Part shown: positions 50,451 through 61,390 of the stretch, one piece after another
How the letters are laid out: every line of letters starts with the position of its first letter
Numbering within the stretch: the stretch's first letter is position 1
Source: Pycnopodia helianthoides
Lineage: Eukaryota > Echinodermata > Asteroidea > Forcipulatida > Asteriidae
DNA: 64,000 nt
Assembly (NCBI GenBank): GCA_032158295.1
Contig: CM063252.1
Location: 9,226,744 to 9,290,743 of the forward strand
Reading direction: 5' to 3'
Translations under genes and position numbers: made by a program
The notes under the pieces: model-generated
The model's input: only the letters and a program-made list of their open reading frames with translations
Told to the model about the DNA's origin: nothing
Databases searched by the model: none

Positions 50451-52184
50451 GAATCATTACAGAGAGATTTCTCATCAAGGACATGCAAAGAAAGTATTAG
50501 GACCGAAAACGCACTTGGATACTTGGGGGAGGTTGGGTGGAAAGTGTTCTGAAAAGAGGTGAGATCAAAATGTGAGTTTTGCCCCTTAATGGTAAAAGAC
50601 CCTTCCCATGTTATGTTCTCCCTACTGGTTGACAAAATGACTGAACGAGCCTTTTTGTATGACTCCGACTGATGGTGGTGTGACGCACACGCGTTTTTGC
50701 GTCTGCCTAGTGCGCAACTCTTTGGCGTTTGCCACCGAATAGTGTATGTACGCATGCGTGAATGTAACTAGCATATCTCATGGGAAAGGTCCATCGCATG
50801 CCGCGCGGAATGATTTTTGCTTTAATTTTGATGACCGCGTATGTGCTATATATACAACAGGTGTTCCCACAACTTATAGGGATAGGCCTACACGCGAGTG
50901 GCGAAACCCTTGGGTAGTGATCATAGGTAGCAGTCACTGGGTTGACGGATCCATCGGCAAGGGACAAACTCTGAAGACACACCCATTCAGTACGAGGAGC
51001 TCAAATCCTCCATGTATAAATCTTGGTATAAATCCCTAATAAAAGAAAGGTTCACAACATAAACGTTGCTTTGTATAATCATTATCGCATAACTTCGAAA
51101 TAAACCTAGCACAATAACATTTATGAATATAATCAGATAATTTGGACTGGAAACTTAGAACTATGATCGGAACTTAATGGAAGACCTACCCAACACCAAA
51201 GGTAGTGAGTGAAACGAAACTACGGACGTCAGTAGCGGCACATTGCCCCGACACGCTATCGATAAACCGGTGTCCTCGAACTTCTACGGCCAAGTGCCCT
51301 TCTGGCTACGGCCCATAGTGGACTGCCCACTTTACTACCCCTGAGTTATCAATGCGCCAGGTGCGATGATCGAATAAGAGGATAATGTTAGACCAACGAA
51401 ATAATCTTAACGTGGATAATAATGTAAACCCACTATGATTACAGAATAAACAATTCCTCAGTTACACAATAGTAAACCACAGTATAATGTTTTAATTATA
51501 ACAATGAGAGACAGCACTACTTTAAGCTGTGTGAGTTCCATCAGGTGGATATGTAAATAAACGCCCGCAACTAATTAAAGGAGCATTCTGTATAGCTGAA
51601 CTTCCGAGTCCATTCATTAACAAACTCAAAAGCAAAACAAATTTTGTTGTAAACACATTTTGATGGTATAAGGGAAAGTTTTAACAGCCATTTTGGGTAA
51701 AAATATAATTAAAAACTCCTTTTAGGGATGTCCTATCACACTGATTGCTTTTAAAGAGTACTTCATTCCAATCCTCCCAACAAACAGAAATTGATGAACA
51801 GTTTGCGCTTTTTCAGGGATTTCTTTGTACACATAGCATAGATTTTGTAATTTTAATGAAATAATGAAATACTTAATGATTCACTAATATTAGATAGTAT
51901 AATTTCTCAGAAACATAACGGTCAACCCCTAAATCAAATGACAGATATACAAGCCCCCTTTTTTTAATAAATAAAAAAATCGTGATCAAAATGGCTATAA
52001 AAACTTTACACTTTTGTCCATGATGTACATTCCACCAATCAAATTATTTGGACAGCTATCAAATGTTAGCTGAAAGAATTGGACTAGCATTTACATTAAT
52101 TTTACTGAAAAACGTGCAATAATTTAGAGGTGCAAATAAATAGCACTCATACTGATGGCAGCGCAAAAATTAGTTAGCGTATCA
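50451..52184. other. No gene seen
   Basis: Intergenic. A GC-richer island at 51190-51370 (ACCGGTGTCCTCGAACTTCT, GGCCAAGTGCCCTTCTGG) stands out from AT-rich surroundings and is unidentified. A TATATATA run at 50849 is not followed by a supported gene. Confidence 0.4.
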
Positions 52185-52865
52185 GGCAAGTCATAAACAA
52201 CGCATGACGGCCGGTGTATGATACACCTTTTGGCGTACATGCAAGTTGTATACGACTTGTAATTATTTATGGTACACCTATTGGCAATTAAATGTTGTAG
52301 ACATAAAACAAAATGTAAGGGTGTATAGGCCTACGCTCATTTGAAAGTCATAGTATACAACTTGTATGCATTGTACACCTTTTGGCGTACATGCAAGTTG
52401 TTTATGACATGTCTGATACGCGCAAGTTGTATATAAGGGCATGCCTTTTTAGCCTATGCATGCAAGTCCTATATACAACATGTGTATGGTAGGCATATTG
52501 ATGTACACAAGGGGTACACAGCATGGTATGCAAGTCGTATTGGACAGCCGCTGTATACACTTGGCTTGAAAGTCCAATACAACATGTACAGTGGTATGCA
52601 TTTTGGCACAACACAAGTCGTATACGACGAGTATCATTGTATGTACGTGGGGTACATGCATGTTGCATACAAAATAACAGTGTATGGTATGGTATGTATG
52701 GTATGGTATGGTATATGGTTATGGTATGGTATGGATGGATGTATTGAAGTTGTATACGATATGAAACAGTGCCCTTTGGCATGCTTGCAAGTCCTATACA
52801 ACATTTACAGTGGTATGCACGCTGGCACATATGCAAGTCGACATATGCAAAACGACATGTGAGGT
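52185..52865. repeat. Palindrome-rich diverged repeat block
   Basis: Irregular repeats of GCAAGT(T/C)(G/C)TATA, TATGCA(T/A)(T/G), ACACCT(T/A)TTGGC and GTACATGCA; includes CAAGTTGTATACGACTTG, a self-complementary stretch. A (TATGG)n microsatellite lies at 52683-52745. Frames through it (for example 52402-52950 -) are artefacts. Confidence 0.75.
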
Positions 52866-53500
52866 TGACATTAAAAACTCTTTGGGGAAAAGGCAAACTT
52901 ATTTCATTAAGTACAACACTCTTTGCAAAAAAGTTGAGTTTTGTACACAATGGTTAATTTTGATTGCGCAATTGTTACTTACAGATGGTTTTACAAGAAA
53001 ATACATTTATGCTTAGTTCTACAGTCCCTTTAATGGACCAGTACACCTTTGGTGACTTAATAAGGTTATTCCTCTTGCATAAGAAACAGAAGATTGAAGT
53101 TATAGCATTCATCAGGCATGCAACTGTAACTTCACCCAAAAAGAGGAAATTACAAAATTGTCAATGTTTTTGTCGGTATTTTAAAATTTTGAATGGTAAA
53201 ACTGAGAATAAAAAAGAGGATATCAGCTGATCCGAGGAAAAGTTGCATGCCTGATTCATATGTTAAGCTTCTCAGACCCATGATCCATTGCATTTGCTTC
53301 AAAGCTTTTTGTAGGTTAAACAAAAATAAAAATGTCAAACAAAAAAACTCATTTTCAACTTTTTTCTCATTTATTATTATTTAGTAATTACCAAAAATTT
53401 AAACTCCCTGTGTCATATTGTTAACGAAAAAGTCCATGAATTCATCCTAGCCATCAATTCTTGAACTGCCATGGACTTGTTTTCTATAGTCTGAGCTTTT
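52866..53500. other. No gene seen
   Basis: AT-rich intergenic sequence without recognised features. Confidence 0.4.
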
Positions 53501-53762
53501 TCTGACTTGTTCTGTAAAGGCGAGCGTGGATGGCTTGCTCATACTGGTGGAGTTTATTTATTGCTATTACATGGATCTGTGCAGACCAATTATTAAGCTG
53601 AAGAGCAGTGAAGTTTATGCAGCATTTGCAAGACTGGAACACTCCTTGGTTTCGTGAGTGACACCATCTCAAACATATCGACCACCTCACAAGAATGCAA
53701 AACGTTAGCGAGCTCAAACACTGGTGTTTCACCGAGTATCAGTGTTTGAAGAGTCAGCCCAG

Positions 53763-53902
53763 CCGCCGATTTCACAAAACTTTACGCAATTGCGCAAGTC
53801 CACTTGGGCAACATTTATTGCATAAGTTGTGCACCACTAACACAATAAATTTTACACAAGTGGACTAACCAATTGCGTAAAGTTTCGTGAAATCGGCTGC
53901 AG
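53763..53902. repeat. TIR MITE with GATTTCACAAAAC ends
   Basis: GCCGATTTCACAAAACTTTA and TAAAGTTTCGTGAAATCGGC bound about 140 bp; subterminal CAATTGCGCAAGTCCACTTG is mirrored by CAAGTGGACTAACCAATTGC. Same end type as 16560-16727. Confidence 0.85.
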
Positions 53903-54731
53903 TGTGACTATGTTCAATAGAGAGAAATTCAAGGAATGCATGGACTCTGTGTATGCCTATTGGTGACATTGCTTTGGCCTGGTGACTATGATGGTGATCA
54001 GCAGTCTAAACACAGCCTGGAAGATCCATTTTGTTATGACATGAATTCTGAGCAGAAACATCAGGTCGGAGTTAACCCAAGATGGCTTCACTGACTATCT
54101 CATCAACTCGCAATGTTGGCTGGTGTGATGTCCCTGCCTATCTCCACCAGTTACCTCAATGCACTTGTACCCAACTTCGAACCGTTTGTCTCCTGTGTCA
54201 CCACATAGCTATGATCCAGTTCTTTAGTCATGCAGGCCAGTACACAGGATGAGACTGCAAAAAATGAACATGTGACAAATTTGATTACAACAGAGTATTA
54301 TCCACAAGATACAACATGACCCACAAGGGAAATTGAACTTAAATTTGCTTGTTGTTCAGCATGGATGAGATTTGAGGAATGTGAAAATTCCTTAAAAGTA
54401 GCTTAGTGGACCAAGGTTTATCCTTACTTTAGACCCAGAACCCCCCTAGATGTAACAATTCAGGAGGTTCAAAGACTCTGTGTATCACCAGAAAAAAAAC
54501 TACAGGTTTGGACACAATGTGGACTATTTCTTTCCCCTTTGTTGACAGCTTTATAGCTCTTTCAAAAAAGCTAAAGGTTTAGGAAAAAACCTGAAATAAA
54601 GAAAAAATCTGAGAAACCACATGCTTGGGTGTTACTTTCCATTTTGTTGATAAGTTAAACTTACCATTTGAAAAGCTCAATTGAAGAGGCCTGTTGCTGT
54701 GATGATGACAAGATCCCATTTTAGACCTTAC

Positions 54732-54882
54732 ACTTTGGCTGCTTCTCTAAATCCTTCTAAGAATACTTCCATACTCTTTCTCAAATGATGTCATTGCAGA
54801 GCTATCAGCTTATGTGACCAGGAGTATGACTGTGGACTTTTAATGTTGACCAAAAGATGATTCCCCACCACCTGTATACCAG
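54732..54882 (-). pseudogene. Decayed exon, left copy (GGESSFGQH block)
   Basis: Acceptor TTTTAACAG before 54882, donor GTAAGG after 54732, 151 nt. GGESSFGQH followed by a stop in one frame; another frame reads VVGNHLLVNIKSPQSYSWSH then a stop, then KSMEVFLEGFREAAKV. Homologous to 58064-58213 (150 nt), so a frame-changing indel separates them. Confidence 0.45.
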
Positions 54883-55649
54883 CTGTTAAAATAAAATATC
54901 AGAACAAAGAAATTATGAATAATTTATAATAATCTACTATAGAATTACTTTTCCACTAGCAGAGCCAGGATTTGTTTCATTGGGTGGGGAAGCAGCATTG
55001 CTTTCCAGGGTGGGGGCAGGTCAATTTGAGAGCACTACATGTATCTGGATTTTTTATTGGGGGGGGGGGAGGGCACTGAAGCATTTTGGGGAGGGGGTAT
55101 ACCCAGGCCCTCCAATGGCTACACCGCTATACTTTTCTTAATGATGTTAAGGAAAGATCACAATTTTTTCCCTCTCTTTTTTTGGCTTTTTGTTTGTTTG
55201 TTATGGTATTGTTGAACTAAGAAAAATATGTGGGTTTTGAGGCACTGCATGGTAGAGGTATCAATGTATATTCAGTTTGCGGTAAAACAAAAAATTATTA
55301 TATCTACTTTGCTGTTTAGATGCTGTTGAGAACTGTCTTGCTATTTATTCTACTGCAGTGGAGTACATTTCCTGAAATTTCTAAATCTACTCCGCAGCGG
55401 TAAAATAAATAACAAGTTAGTTCTCATGAAACAACAAAATCTAGACAGCGAAGGAGATATATATATATACATGGTGCTAACACAAACTGAATATACATTA
55501 AGAAAAGATATCAATGGTTTTAGGAAAGTTGGTCAACCTGAAATTTTGTGATTGAGAAAAGCTCTCCCTTCCAGTTGGGGCACTTAACCCATAAAAAGTT
55601 AACTGAAACCGATTGAACGTCTTTTCTATATTGCTTTACCTTCTTGGCA

Positions 55650-55842
55650 ATTATAGCGTGCACAATCCTCTAGGCAGCTGAGTTCAACACCAGAGGGCAT
55701 CTCCACCTTCAATATCACCAAAGTTGGCCACACCATAATGCATCCTAGGTTCAGACTGTCAGGAGACTCATCTGGATTAGCCTTGAAGTAGTCCGTCATC
55801 AGCTTGACTTCTTCAAATCACTTGGGTAATCCACTGCACACT
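55650..55842 (-). pseudogene. Decayed exon, left copy (GLPK...EDCARYNCQ block)
   Basis: Acceptor TTATTTTTAG, donor GTAAAG. Reads CSGLPK, a TGA stop, then FEEVKLMTDYFKANPDES, LNLGCIMVWPTLVILKVEMP and ELSCLEDCARYNCQE. One stop apart, this is the best-preserved peptide of the locus. The homologue at 58833-59075 has GLPKLFAEM with sense codons at the stop. Confidence 0.5.
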
Positions 55843-56035
55843 CTAAAAATAAACCAAGCACGTACCAGTTACTCATTCCAATCAGTTAAAGTCAAGTACC
55901 AGTTATTCATTCCAGCCAGTTAAAAAATTTAACAGTTGAGAGCCACATAATGTAAACCGTTACATGGTACTATGTAAAGAAATAGGGCTAATACTTTGAA
56001 ACGTAGCTCCACAATCCTTGAAGGAAAATACTGAT

Positions 56036-56115
56036 TGTTGTGAAGCGCCTTGAGCGTCACTGAGTGACGTATATGAGCGCCATATAAGAAGCCACTATTA
56101 TTATTATTATAATAT
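56036..56115 (+). repeat. Retroelement 3' tail with (TTA)n
   Basis: GAAGCGCCTTGAGCGTCACTG ... GAGCGCCATATAAGAAGCC followed by (ATT)n is the usual 3'-end form of non-LTR elements and their SINEs in echinoderms (recollection). The rest of the element is not recognisable. Confidence 0.6.
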
Positions 56116-57702
56116 CTTCACTTTAACAGATGTTGTTTAGGGGTGACAAAGGGACCTCAAATCCTTATCAAGGGTAGGGCCTATGGTTTGTCAATGGAGG
56201 AGGGGGGGGGTAATTTGGGGGAGGCGAGTGAATAAATTAATACTAAACAGTGATGAGAGGGTGGGGTGGTTTTGGTGCCCTACCTGAAAAATTGGGATAA
56301 GTGATAAGTCAAAAGGGCTCACCACTCAAGTGGACTGGGTCAGATTGTTGACATCGTCTTTCATGGGTTGAACTGAACAGTGTTCAATTCAATATGCGAC
56401 TGTACTGAAGTGTTATCATTTGAAAAACGCCATCAACAACTATTTACCATAGTGCAAGAAAACTTAATTTGAGAAATAAACTTAGCTTAACTTCTGGAGT
56501 AAAGTGTTGGAGTGTGACTCTAAATAAATTGATTATTATTTGCAACTTAATGAATTCAACTCAAGTTGTGGAGTTGTGAGCTACCCTTTAAAGAAAGCTC
56601 GTTACTAATTGAGGATTTTATTTCTAAGTTGACCAGATATATCACATAATGCCTTGGCGATGTTTGTGTCATTTAAAAAATGTCTATAGAGTTTTCAAGC
56701 AACAAACGTACATGCTTCCTTCCACTCCCCTCAAAATAACAAAAGAGAAACATTGCAAAGTGTCTCCTTTTTGACCTGGTGAGGTGGGTGGGGTAGCGGT
56801 ATGGAGAGAAACTGAACTTACAACATATCCTTGCAGTTGCTTACTTTACAAGTGTATAGCTTGGGTATTTTCACAAGAAAATAATAAAGAATTTTTATTT
56901 GTGATGAGTTAAAACGAAGATGAACCATATTTAACCTGATCAGGGGAGCATCATGTCTCAGAAACAATAGCAAACCGTACTGTCAGTGAGGCAAAACAAT
57001 AATTTTGAGGTGAGGATTGAGTTCAAACTCAAGTGGACTATTTTAGGTGATGGAAAAGAGGAAGGTAGCTCAGTGGAACATCAGAGCCTCCCAATGTGCC
57101 CCCATCAACCTCAACCTATGGTCCACTTGTTCCAACAATCGACTAGTTTGTCCTTTTCATTGCTTCACTTCAAGAAAACTCACTTTTTGTACTTTGGCAA
57201 TGCCTTCATCTTTCATCGGCAGAAACATCAGTTCTGAGTTAACCCAAGATGGCTTCACAAGCATCGACTCGACGGCTGTCGGCTAGTGTGATATGTCCCC
57301 TCCTAGACCCGCAAGTCACCTCCATGCACTTGTAGCATATTACTTAGCTGACTACCCTCCAGTTTTTACCACCATGTGCCAAGTCTTCAGTCATACAGGC
57401 CAGTACACAAGATCAGACTGCAAAAAAAGACGTGAGAAAAACGAATTTTTGTGGACTGGTTCATGCTCAAGTTATCACACGTCCACAAGGAATATGAAAA
57501 TCAAGTTGTGAGTGGCATTTTTCTGTAATATTTAATAGGAAAAATAGTCACAAGTTTTTCTAGTTTTCTGTTTAAGTGATCTATTTAGTCATCTTTGTTG
57601 ACATTGATAAAGTCTTGTTTTTACTTTGAATCTGTTCAATTGATACCTGTGTGCAAGTATACATTGTGTCACACATTTGGACTAACTTGAAAGTGAAGAC
57701 AA

Positions 57703-58030
57703 AAAGTAGTTAAGCACAACAAAATTATGCTTACCAGAATAAGGTTACCAGCCAATAAACGTTGTCACATATGCCATTTTTGACCGGTTGTTCCTGCTAA
57801 GCAGGAAGTTGTTGAGCTCTTAAGTGCTTATGCACCTCTATGAAATTTGACACAGCCCAATTTTTACAAATCTGCTTAACAACTTGCCGCAAAATTAAGC
57901 AGGATACCAGTCACAGAGGATACATGCATGTGACATGGTGTTTTGGCTGTTAACCTTATTCTGGTAAGCATAATTTTGTTGTGCTTAGCTACTTTTTGTG
58001 CTTAAGCAGCTCTATGAAATTAAGCCGATT
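57703..58030. repeat. TIR repeat with AAGCACAACAAAATTATGC ends
   Basis: AAGCACAACAAAATTATGCT ... GGTTACCAGCC at the left and GGCTGTTAACCTTATTCTGG ... ATAATTTTGTTGTGCTTAGC at the right are inverted repeats of about 45 bp. Fragments of the family lie at 13785-13975, 27680-27840 and 42745-42870. Confidence 0.8.
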
Positions 58031-58063
58031 GCTGCTGATAACAAGATCCCATTATTTATATAC

Positions 58064-58213
58064 CTAAACTGGGCTGCTCGTCCAAGATCTTCAGATGTTC
58101 CATCCTTCCATACTCTCCCTTTTGAAAATATAGTCACGGCAAAACTTCCAGCTCAGTGATTAGGAGCACAACTATGTTGGCCAAAAGATGACTCTCCACC
58201 ACTTTTAAAACTC
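58064..58213 (-). pseudogene. Decayed exon, right copy (GGESSFGQH block)
   Basis: Acceptor TTTTTCACAG, donor GTATAT, 150 nt. Reads SFKSGGESSFGQHSCAPNH, one TGA stop, then AGSFAVTIFSKGRVWKDGTS and EDLGRAAQF. Coding-like but interrupted. Confidence 0.45.
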
Positions 58214-58252
58214 CTGTGAAAAATATAACATCAGAACAAAACAACAATTAAT

Positions 58253-58597
58253 TTAAAGGCCCTGTACACTATTGGTAAGATCGAAAAACACAATGTTCAC
58301 AGATTCACACATAACTTACATGAATTAAAGTAAGTAATGGTAGAAAGGGTTCCTTAAAATATTTCTGCCTAAAATGCTATCGTTTCTGAGAAAAGAGTAA
58401 AACAATAGTAATTATCACGCGCGATAATTTGAAAAAACAGAAAACACATAAGATCTCTTTTCACTATTTTCTCGTAACCTCGATGTCCAATTGAGCTCAA
58501 ACTTTCACAGGTTTGTTTGTTCATGCATCAAATGTTTAATCAGACAAAATGTGGACATTGATTTTGAGCTGTTACCAAAAGTGTACAATACCTTTAA
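58253..58597 (-). repeat. TTAA-flanked MITE, family T2
   Basis: Reverse orientation of 16047-16388 with the same TIRs; the centre is ATTATCACGCGCGATAAT, one base off a perfect palindrome. Confidence 0.9.
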
Positions 58598-58832
58598 TCA
58601 TATGCTAAGAAAAAAATTGCTTTCTTTTTTGCTTGTGGGTTTATGTGTGTTGAGGTAGTGTTGGACTAAGAAAAGATGTTAAATTCTGTAGAGAAATTGC
58701 TCAACCTTAACTTTTTTATTAATGATTGAGAAAACCTCACCCTTGCAGTTGGGGCATTAAACCCATAAATAGTTAGCTGAAAGAGGAATTTAAATTTAAA
58801 TGTAAAACTTTAAAGGTTTTTTGTTGCCGTAC

Positions 58833-59075
58833 CTTTTTTGTCGATTATGGCGTGCACAATCCTCTATGAAGCTCAGGTCAATACTACAGTGTGCCCAATG
58901 GCATTGCCAACTTCAATATCACCAAAATGCAGAAAATATTGTGACGCATCTGATGTTGCAACTGTCATGGTAGATTTGCCTCAAAGTAGCCTTTTAACAG
59001 CTCAGCTCCTCACAGAGTGGAATGGGAGCAATGATCTCAACATCTCTGCGAACAACTTGGGTAATCCTCTGCTCA
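58833..59075 (-). pseudogene. Decayed exon, right copy (GLPKLF block)
   Basis: Acceptor TTTGTTATAG, donor GTACGG. Reads SRGLPKLFAEMLRSLLPFHS, then stops and a frame with FGDIEVGNAIGHTVVLT and IEDCARHNRQK. Homologous to 55650-55842. Confidence 0.4.
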
Positions 59076-59299
59076 CTATAACAAAATACCAAACAATTAA
59101 TCAAGTACCAGTTACTCATTCAAAACAGTTGGTCAAGAACCAGTTACTCATTCAAAACAGTTTACTCACTTTTACCAAAATGTTTGAAATGGGGGCATCA
59201 CCAGGTAGGCCTAATAGCGTGAGCTTAAAGTACCACAAGGACAGTGGTGCGGGGCTCTTCTCTTCTGTTTTAAATTTTTTTAACTGAGATATCACCCAA

Positions 59300-59578
59300 C
59301 AACATAAGGCCGGAGGGCCACTACAAGGTGAGGGCTACACATAGCCACCTACTCCTGGGGCTGAAACAGGGTTACCTCCTTTACAGTCCGTAAGGATGTA
59401 GGTATGGGTATCATCAACTGGCTGGTAGAGCAGCATGCACTTTTTACGAAGCAATTATGCTTAAGTGCCTTGCTCGAGGGCACAATTGTCTTGACTGGGA
59501 TTTAAGCCCACACTCTGCTGCTTACAACTCCAGAGCTTGGGTCCAGTGAACTTAACCGCTTGGCCACAACACGCCCGT
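59300..59578 (-). repeat. tRNA-Leu-derived SINE
   Basis: - strand: TTGTGGCCAAGCGGTTAAG (box A), CCAAGCTCTGGAGTTG, GGGCTTAAATCCCAGTC (degraded box B), then CCTCGAGCAAGGCACTTAAG. Third SINE of this type on the - strand. Confidence 0.75.
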
Positions 59579-59831
59579 TGCATTAAATGACAAGGGGACA
59601 CCAAATGATGATAAGGGTATGGTTTGCCTATGGAGGAGATGTAATATTTGGGAGGGGTGTGAATTAATTAATACCAAGCATTGATCAGAGGGTGGGGTGG
59701 TTTTGGTTTTCCAGCCAAAAACTTACTCGTTTTCCTCCACTCCCCTAGACAATAATGAGGCAGAAACACTGCAGTTGTTCCATTTATGTATGAAGGGCGG
59801 GGGGGGGGGGGGTAATTGAAACTGAACTTAC

Positions 59832-59894
59832 TGTGGATTCTTGTAGTTGCTTCCTTTACGAGTAGCTTCGGTTGCTCTTGCCATATCATTGGAA
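59832..59894 (-). pseudogene. Short exon-like block (SNDMARAT)
   Basis: Acceptor AGTTCAG, donor GTAAGT. One frame reads SNDMARATEATRKGSNYKNP; it parallels SNDYLKTKLS of the exon at 60934 and a weaker relic near 56822-56860. May be a paralogous exon. Confidence 0.35.
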
Positions 59895-60384
59895 CTGAAC
59901 TGGTGAGCGTTCAGGCAAAAAAAAAAAAAAATAAAGATTTTATGTTTTTTACAAGTTATATTAAAACCAAAGGTAAACTTTGTCAACTTGTTCAAATTAG
60001 CATTTTTGAGAAACATTGGCAAATGTACTCTTCTTCTTGAGTAAAACAATATTTTGGGGGATGAGTGGGCTGTTTATGACTGATGAAAAATAGAACAAAA
60101 CAAGTTTTAGAACTTGATGAGTTGAGTTCTGTTCTCAAAATCATGTCTTTCCTTCAAAGTCGCCTCTAACACTGATCGCAAAACTAGAAGCATTTGTTTC
60201 TATTAACTTGATCAGATAATATACGTTACCAAATTCTGTCAGGTCACACCAAACTGGATACATCAGCCGCAAAGGTAGCTCACTGTAATATCACAACCTG
60301 CCAGTGTCCCACATAAACTGGTCCACTTGTCCCCAGCAATCAGCAATTTGCCAATACTTACTTTTGCAAACTGAAGACACCGTT

Positions 60385-60905
60385 TAGAATGGCTAAAAGC
60401 TGTGAAAGAAAAATGTTTGAAAGCTGTGGAAAGACAAATGGTTAGATACTGTGGAAAAATATGTTAGAAGCTGAGGAAGGAAAAATGTTTAAAAGCTGTG
60501 GAAGGAAAATTGGTTAGACACTGTTGACAAATATTGTAAAAAGCTGTGGAAGAAAATTTATGTAAAAGCTGTGGAAGAAGAGTGGTTACGAGTGTGGAAG
60601 GAAAAATGGTTAAAAGCTGTGGAAGGAAAAATGGTTAAAAGCTGTGGAAGGAAAAATGGTTAAAAGCTGTGGAAGGAAAATTGGTTAAAAGCTGTGGAAG
60701 GAAAATTGGTTAAAAGCTGTGGAAGGAAAATTGGTTAAAAGCTGTGGAAGGAAAATTGGTTAAAAGCTGTGGAAGGAAAAATGGTTAAAAGCTGTGGAAG
60801 GAAAATTGGTTAAAGCTGTGGAAAGAAAATTGGTTAAAAGCTGTGAAAGGAAAAATGGTTAGAGGCTGTCGAAGGAAAAATGGTTAGAAGCTGTGGGAAG
60901 AAAAT
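60385..60905 (+). repeat. 25-bp minisatellite of splice-acceptor-like units
   Basis: About 20 copies of GCTGTGGAAGGAAAAATGGT+TAAAA. On the - strand each unit is CTTTTAACCATTTTT followed by CCTTCCACAG: a branch-point-like TTAAC, a pyrimidine tract and CAG. The right edge is 29 bp from the donor of the exon at 60934-61022. Confidence 0.92.
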
Positions 60906-60933
60906 CGTTAATTGCCCCTAACATGTTACTTAC

Positions 60934-61022
60934 CACATTTATACGGTTGCTTGTATACTTTGCCACTTCCTCACGAACCTTGACAGTTGACAGCTTTGTT
61001 TTAAGGTAGTCATTAGAAGCAC
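60934..61022 (-). CDS. Isolated coding-like exon (SNDYLKTKLS)
   Basis: Strong acceptor (TTTCTCTTTTTCTACAG) and donor (GTAAGT) bound 89 nt reading ASNDYLKTKLSTVKV then REEVAKYTSNRINV without a stop. No family recognised. It lies between two blocks of the 25-bp minisatellite and may be the upstream exon of the decayed locus. No convincing partner exon found above it; 61433-61540 has another splice-bounded frame (DCYFAQLMTNLKNRPTLREA) that ends in a stop. Confidence 0.5.
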
Positions 61023-61064
61023 CTGTAGAAAAAGAGAAAAAGATCAACGTTTGCTTGGGAGGAA

Positions 61065-61390
61065 ACATTTTTAGAAGCTGTGGAAAGAAAATGTTTGGAG
61101 CCCAGCCATAATATAGATAGAGCAATGGTTATACTTTACCTGATACTTACAGTGGCTGCTTTTGTGTGCTGCCTGCATTATGCAAACTCTTCAAGACCCC
61201 TGGACTGTCTAGCCTCGTTAGAAGATTTGGAAGTAAAATTACTCAAATCTGTGGAAAAAGAAAAGAAAACAGTTTTCCTGTGGAAAAAATGGTTAGATCT
61301 GTGGAAGGAAAGTTGTTAGAAGCTGTGGATGGAAAAAAGTTAGAAGCTGTGGATGGAAAAACGTTAGAAGCTGTGGATGGAAAGGGGTTA
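61065..61390 (+). repeat. Second block of the 25-bp minisatellite
   Basis: Diverged units GAAGCTGTGGA(A/T)(A/G)GAAAA(A/C)(G/A)TTA, clearest at 61300-61385 (TTAGAAGCTGTGGATGGAAA three times). Confidence 0.85.

Larger units (their letters stand above)
53500..61022 (-). pseudogene. Decayed, tandemly duplicated multi-exon locus, family unknown
   Basis: Blocks recur about 3.2-3.4 kb apart in the same order: 54050-54290 with 57215-57430, 54700-54882 with 58030-58213, 55640-55842 with 58833-59075, 56730-56850 with 59735-59860, and 57050-57140 with 60270-60350. On the - strand several blocks are bounded by GT/AG sites conserved in both copies and read as peptide-like frames interrupted by stops (for example GGESSFGQH in both). 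That suggests an intron-containing gene duplicated and then decayed. The peptides do not match a family I recognise. A MITE of family T2 and a 57.7-kb TIR repeat are present only in the right-hand copy. Confidence 0.5.

Noticed and set aside
52402..52950. 182-codon - strand frame rich in Tyr, His and Cys
   Set aside because: Translation of the TATGG and GTATGCA repeat block.
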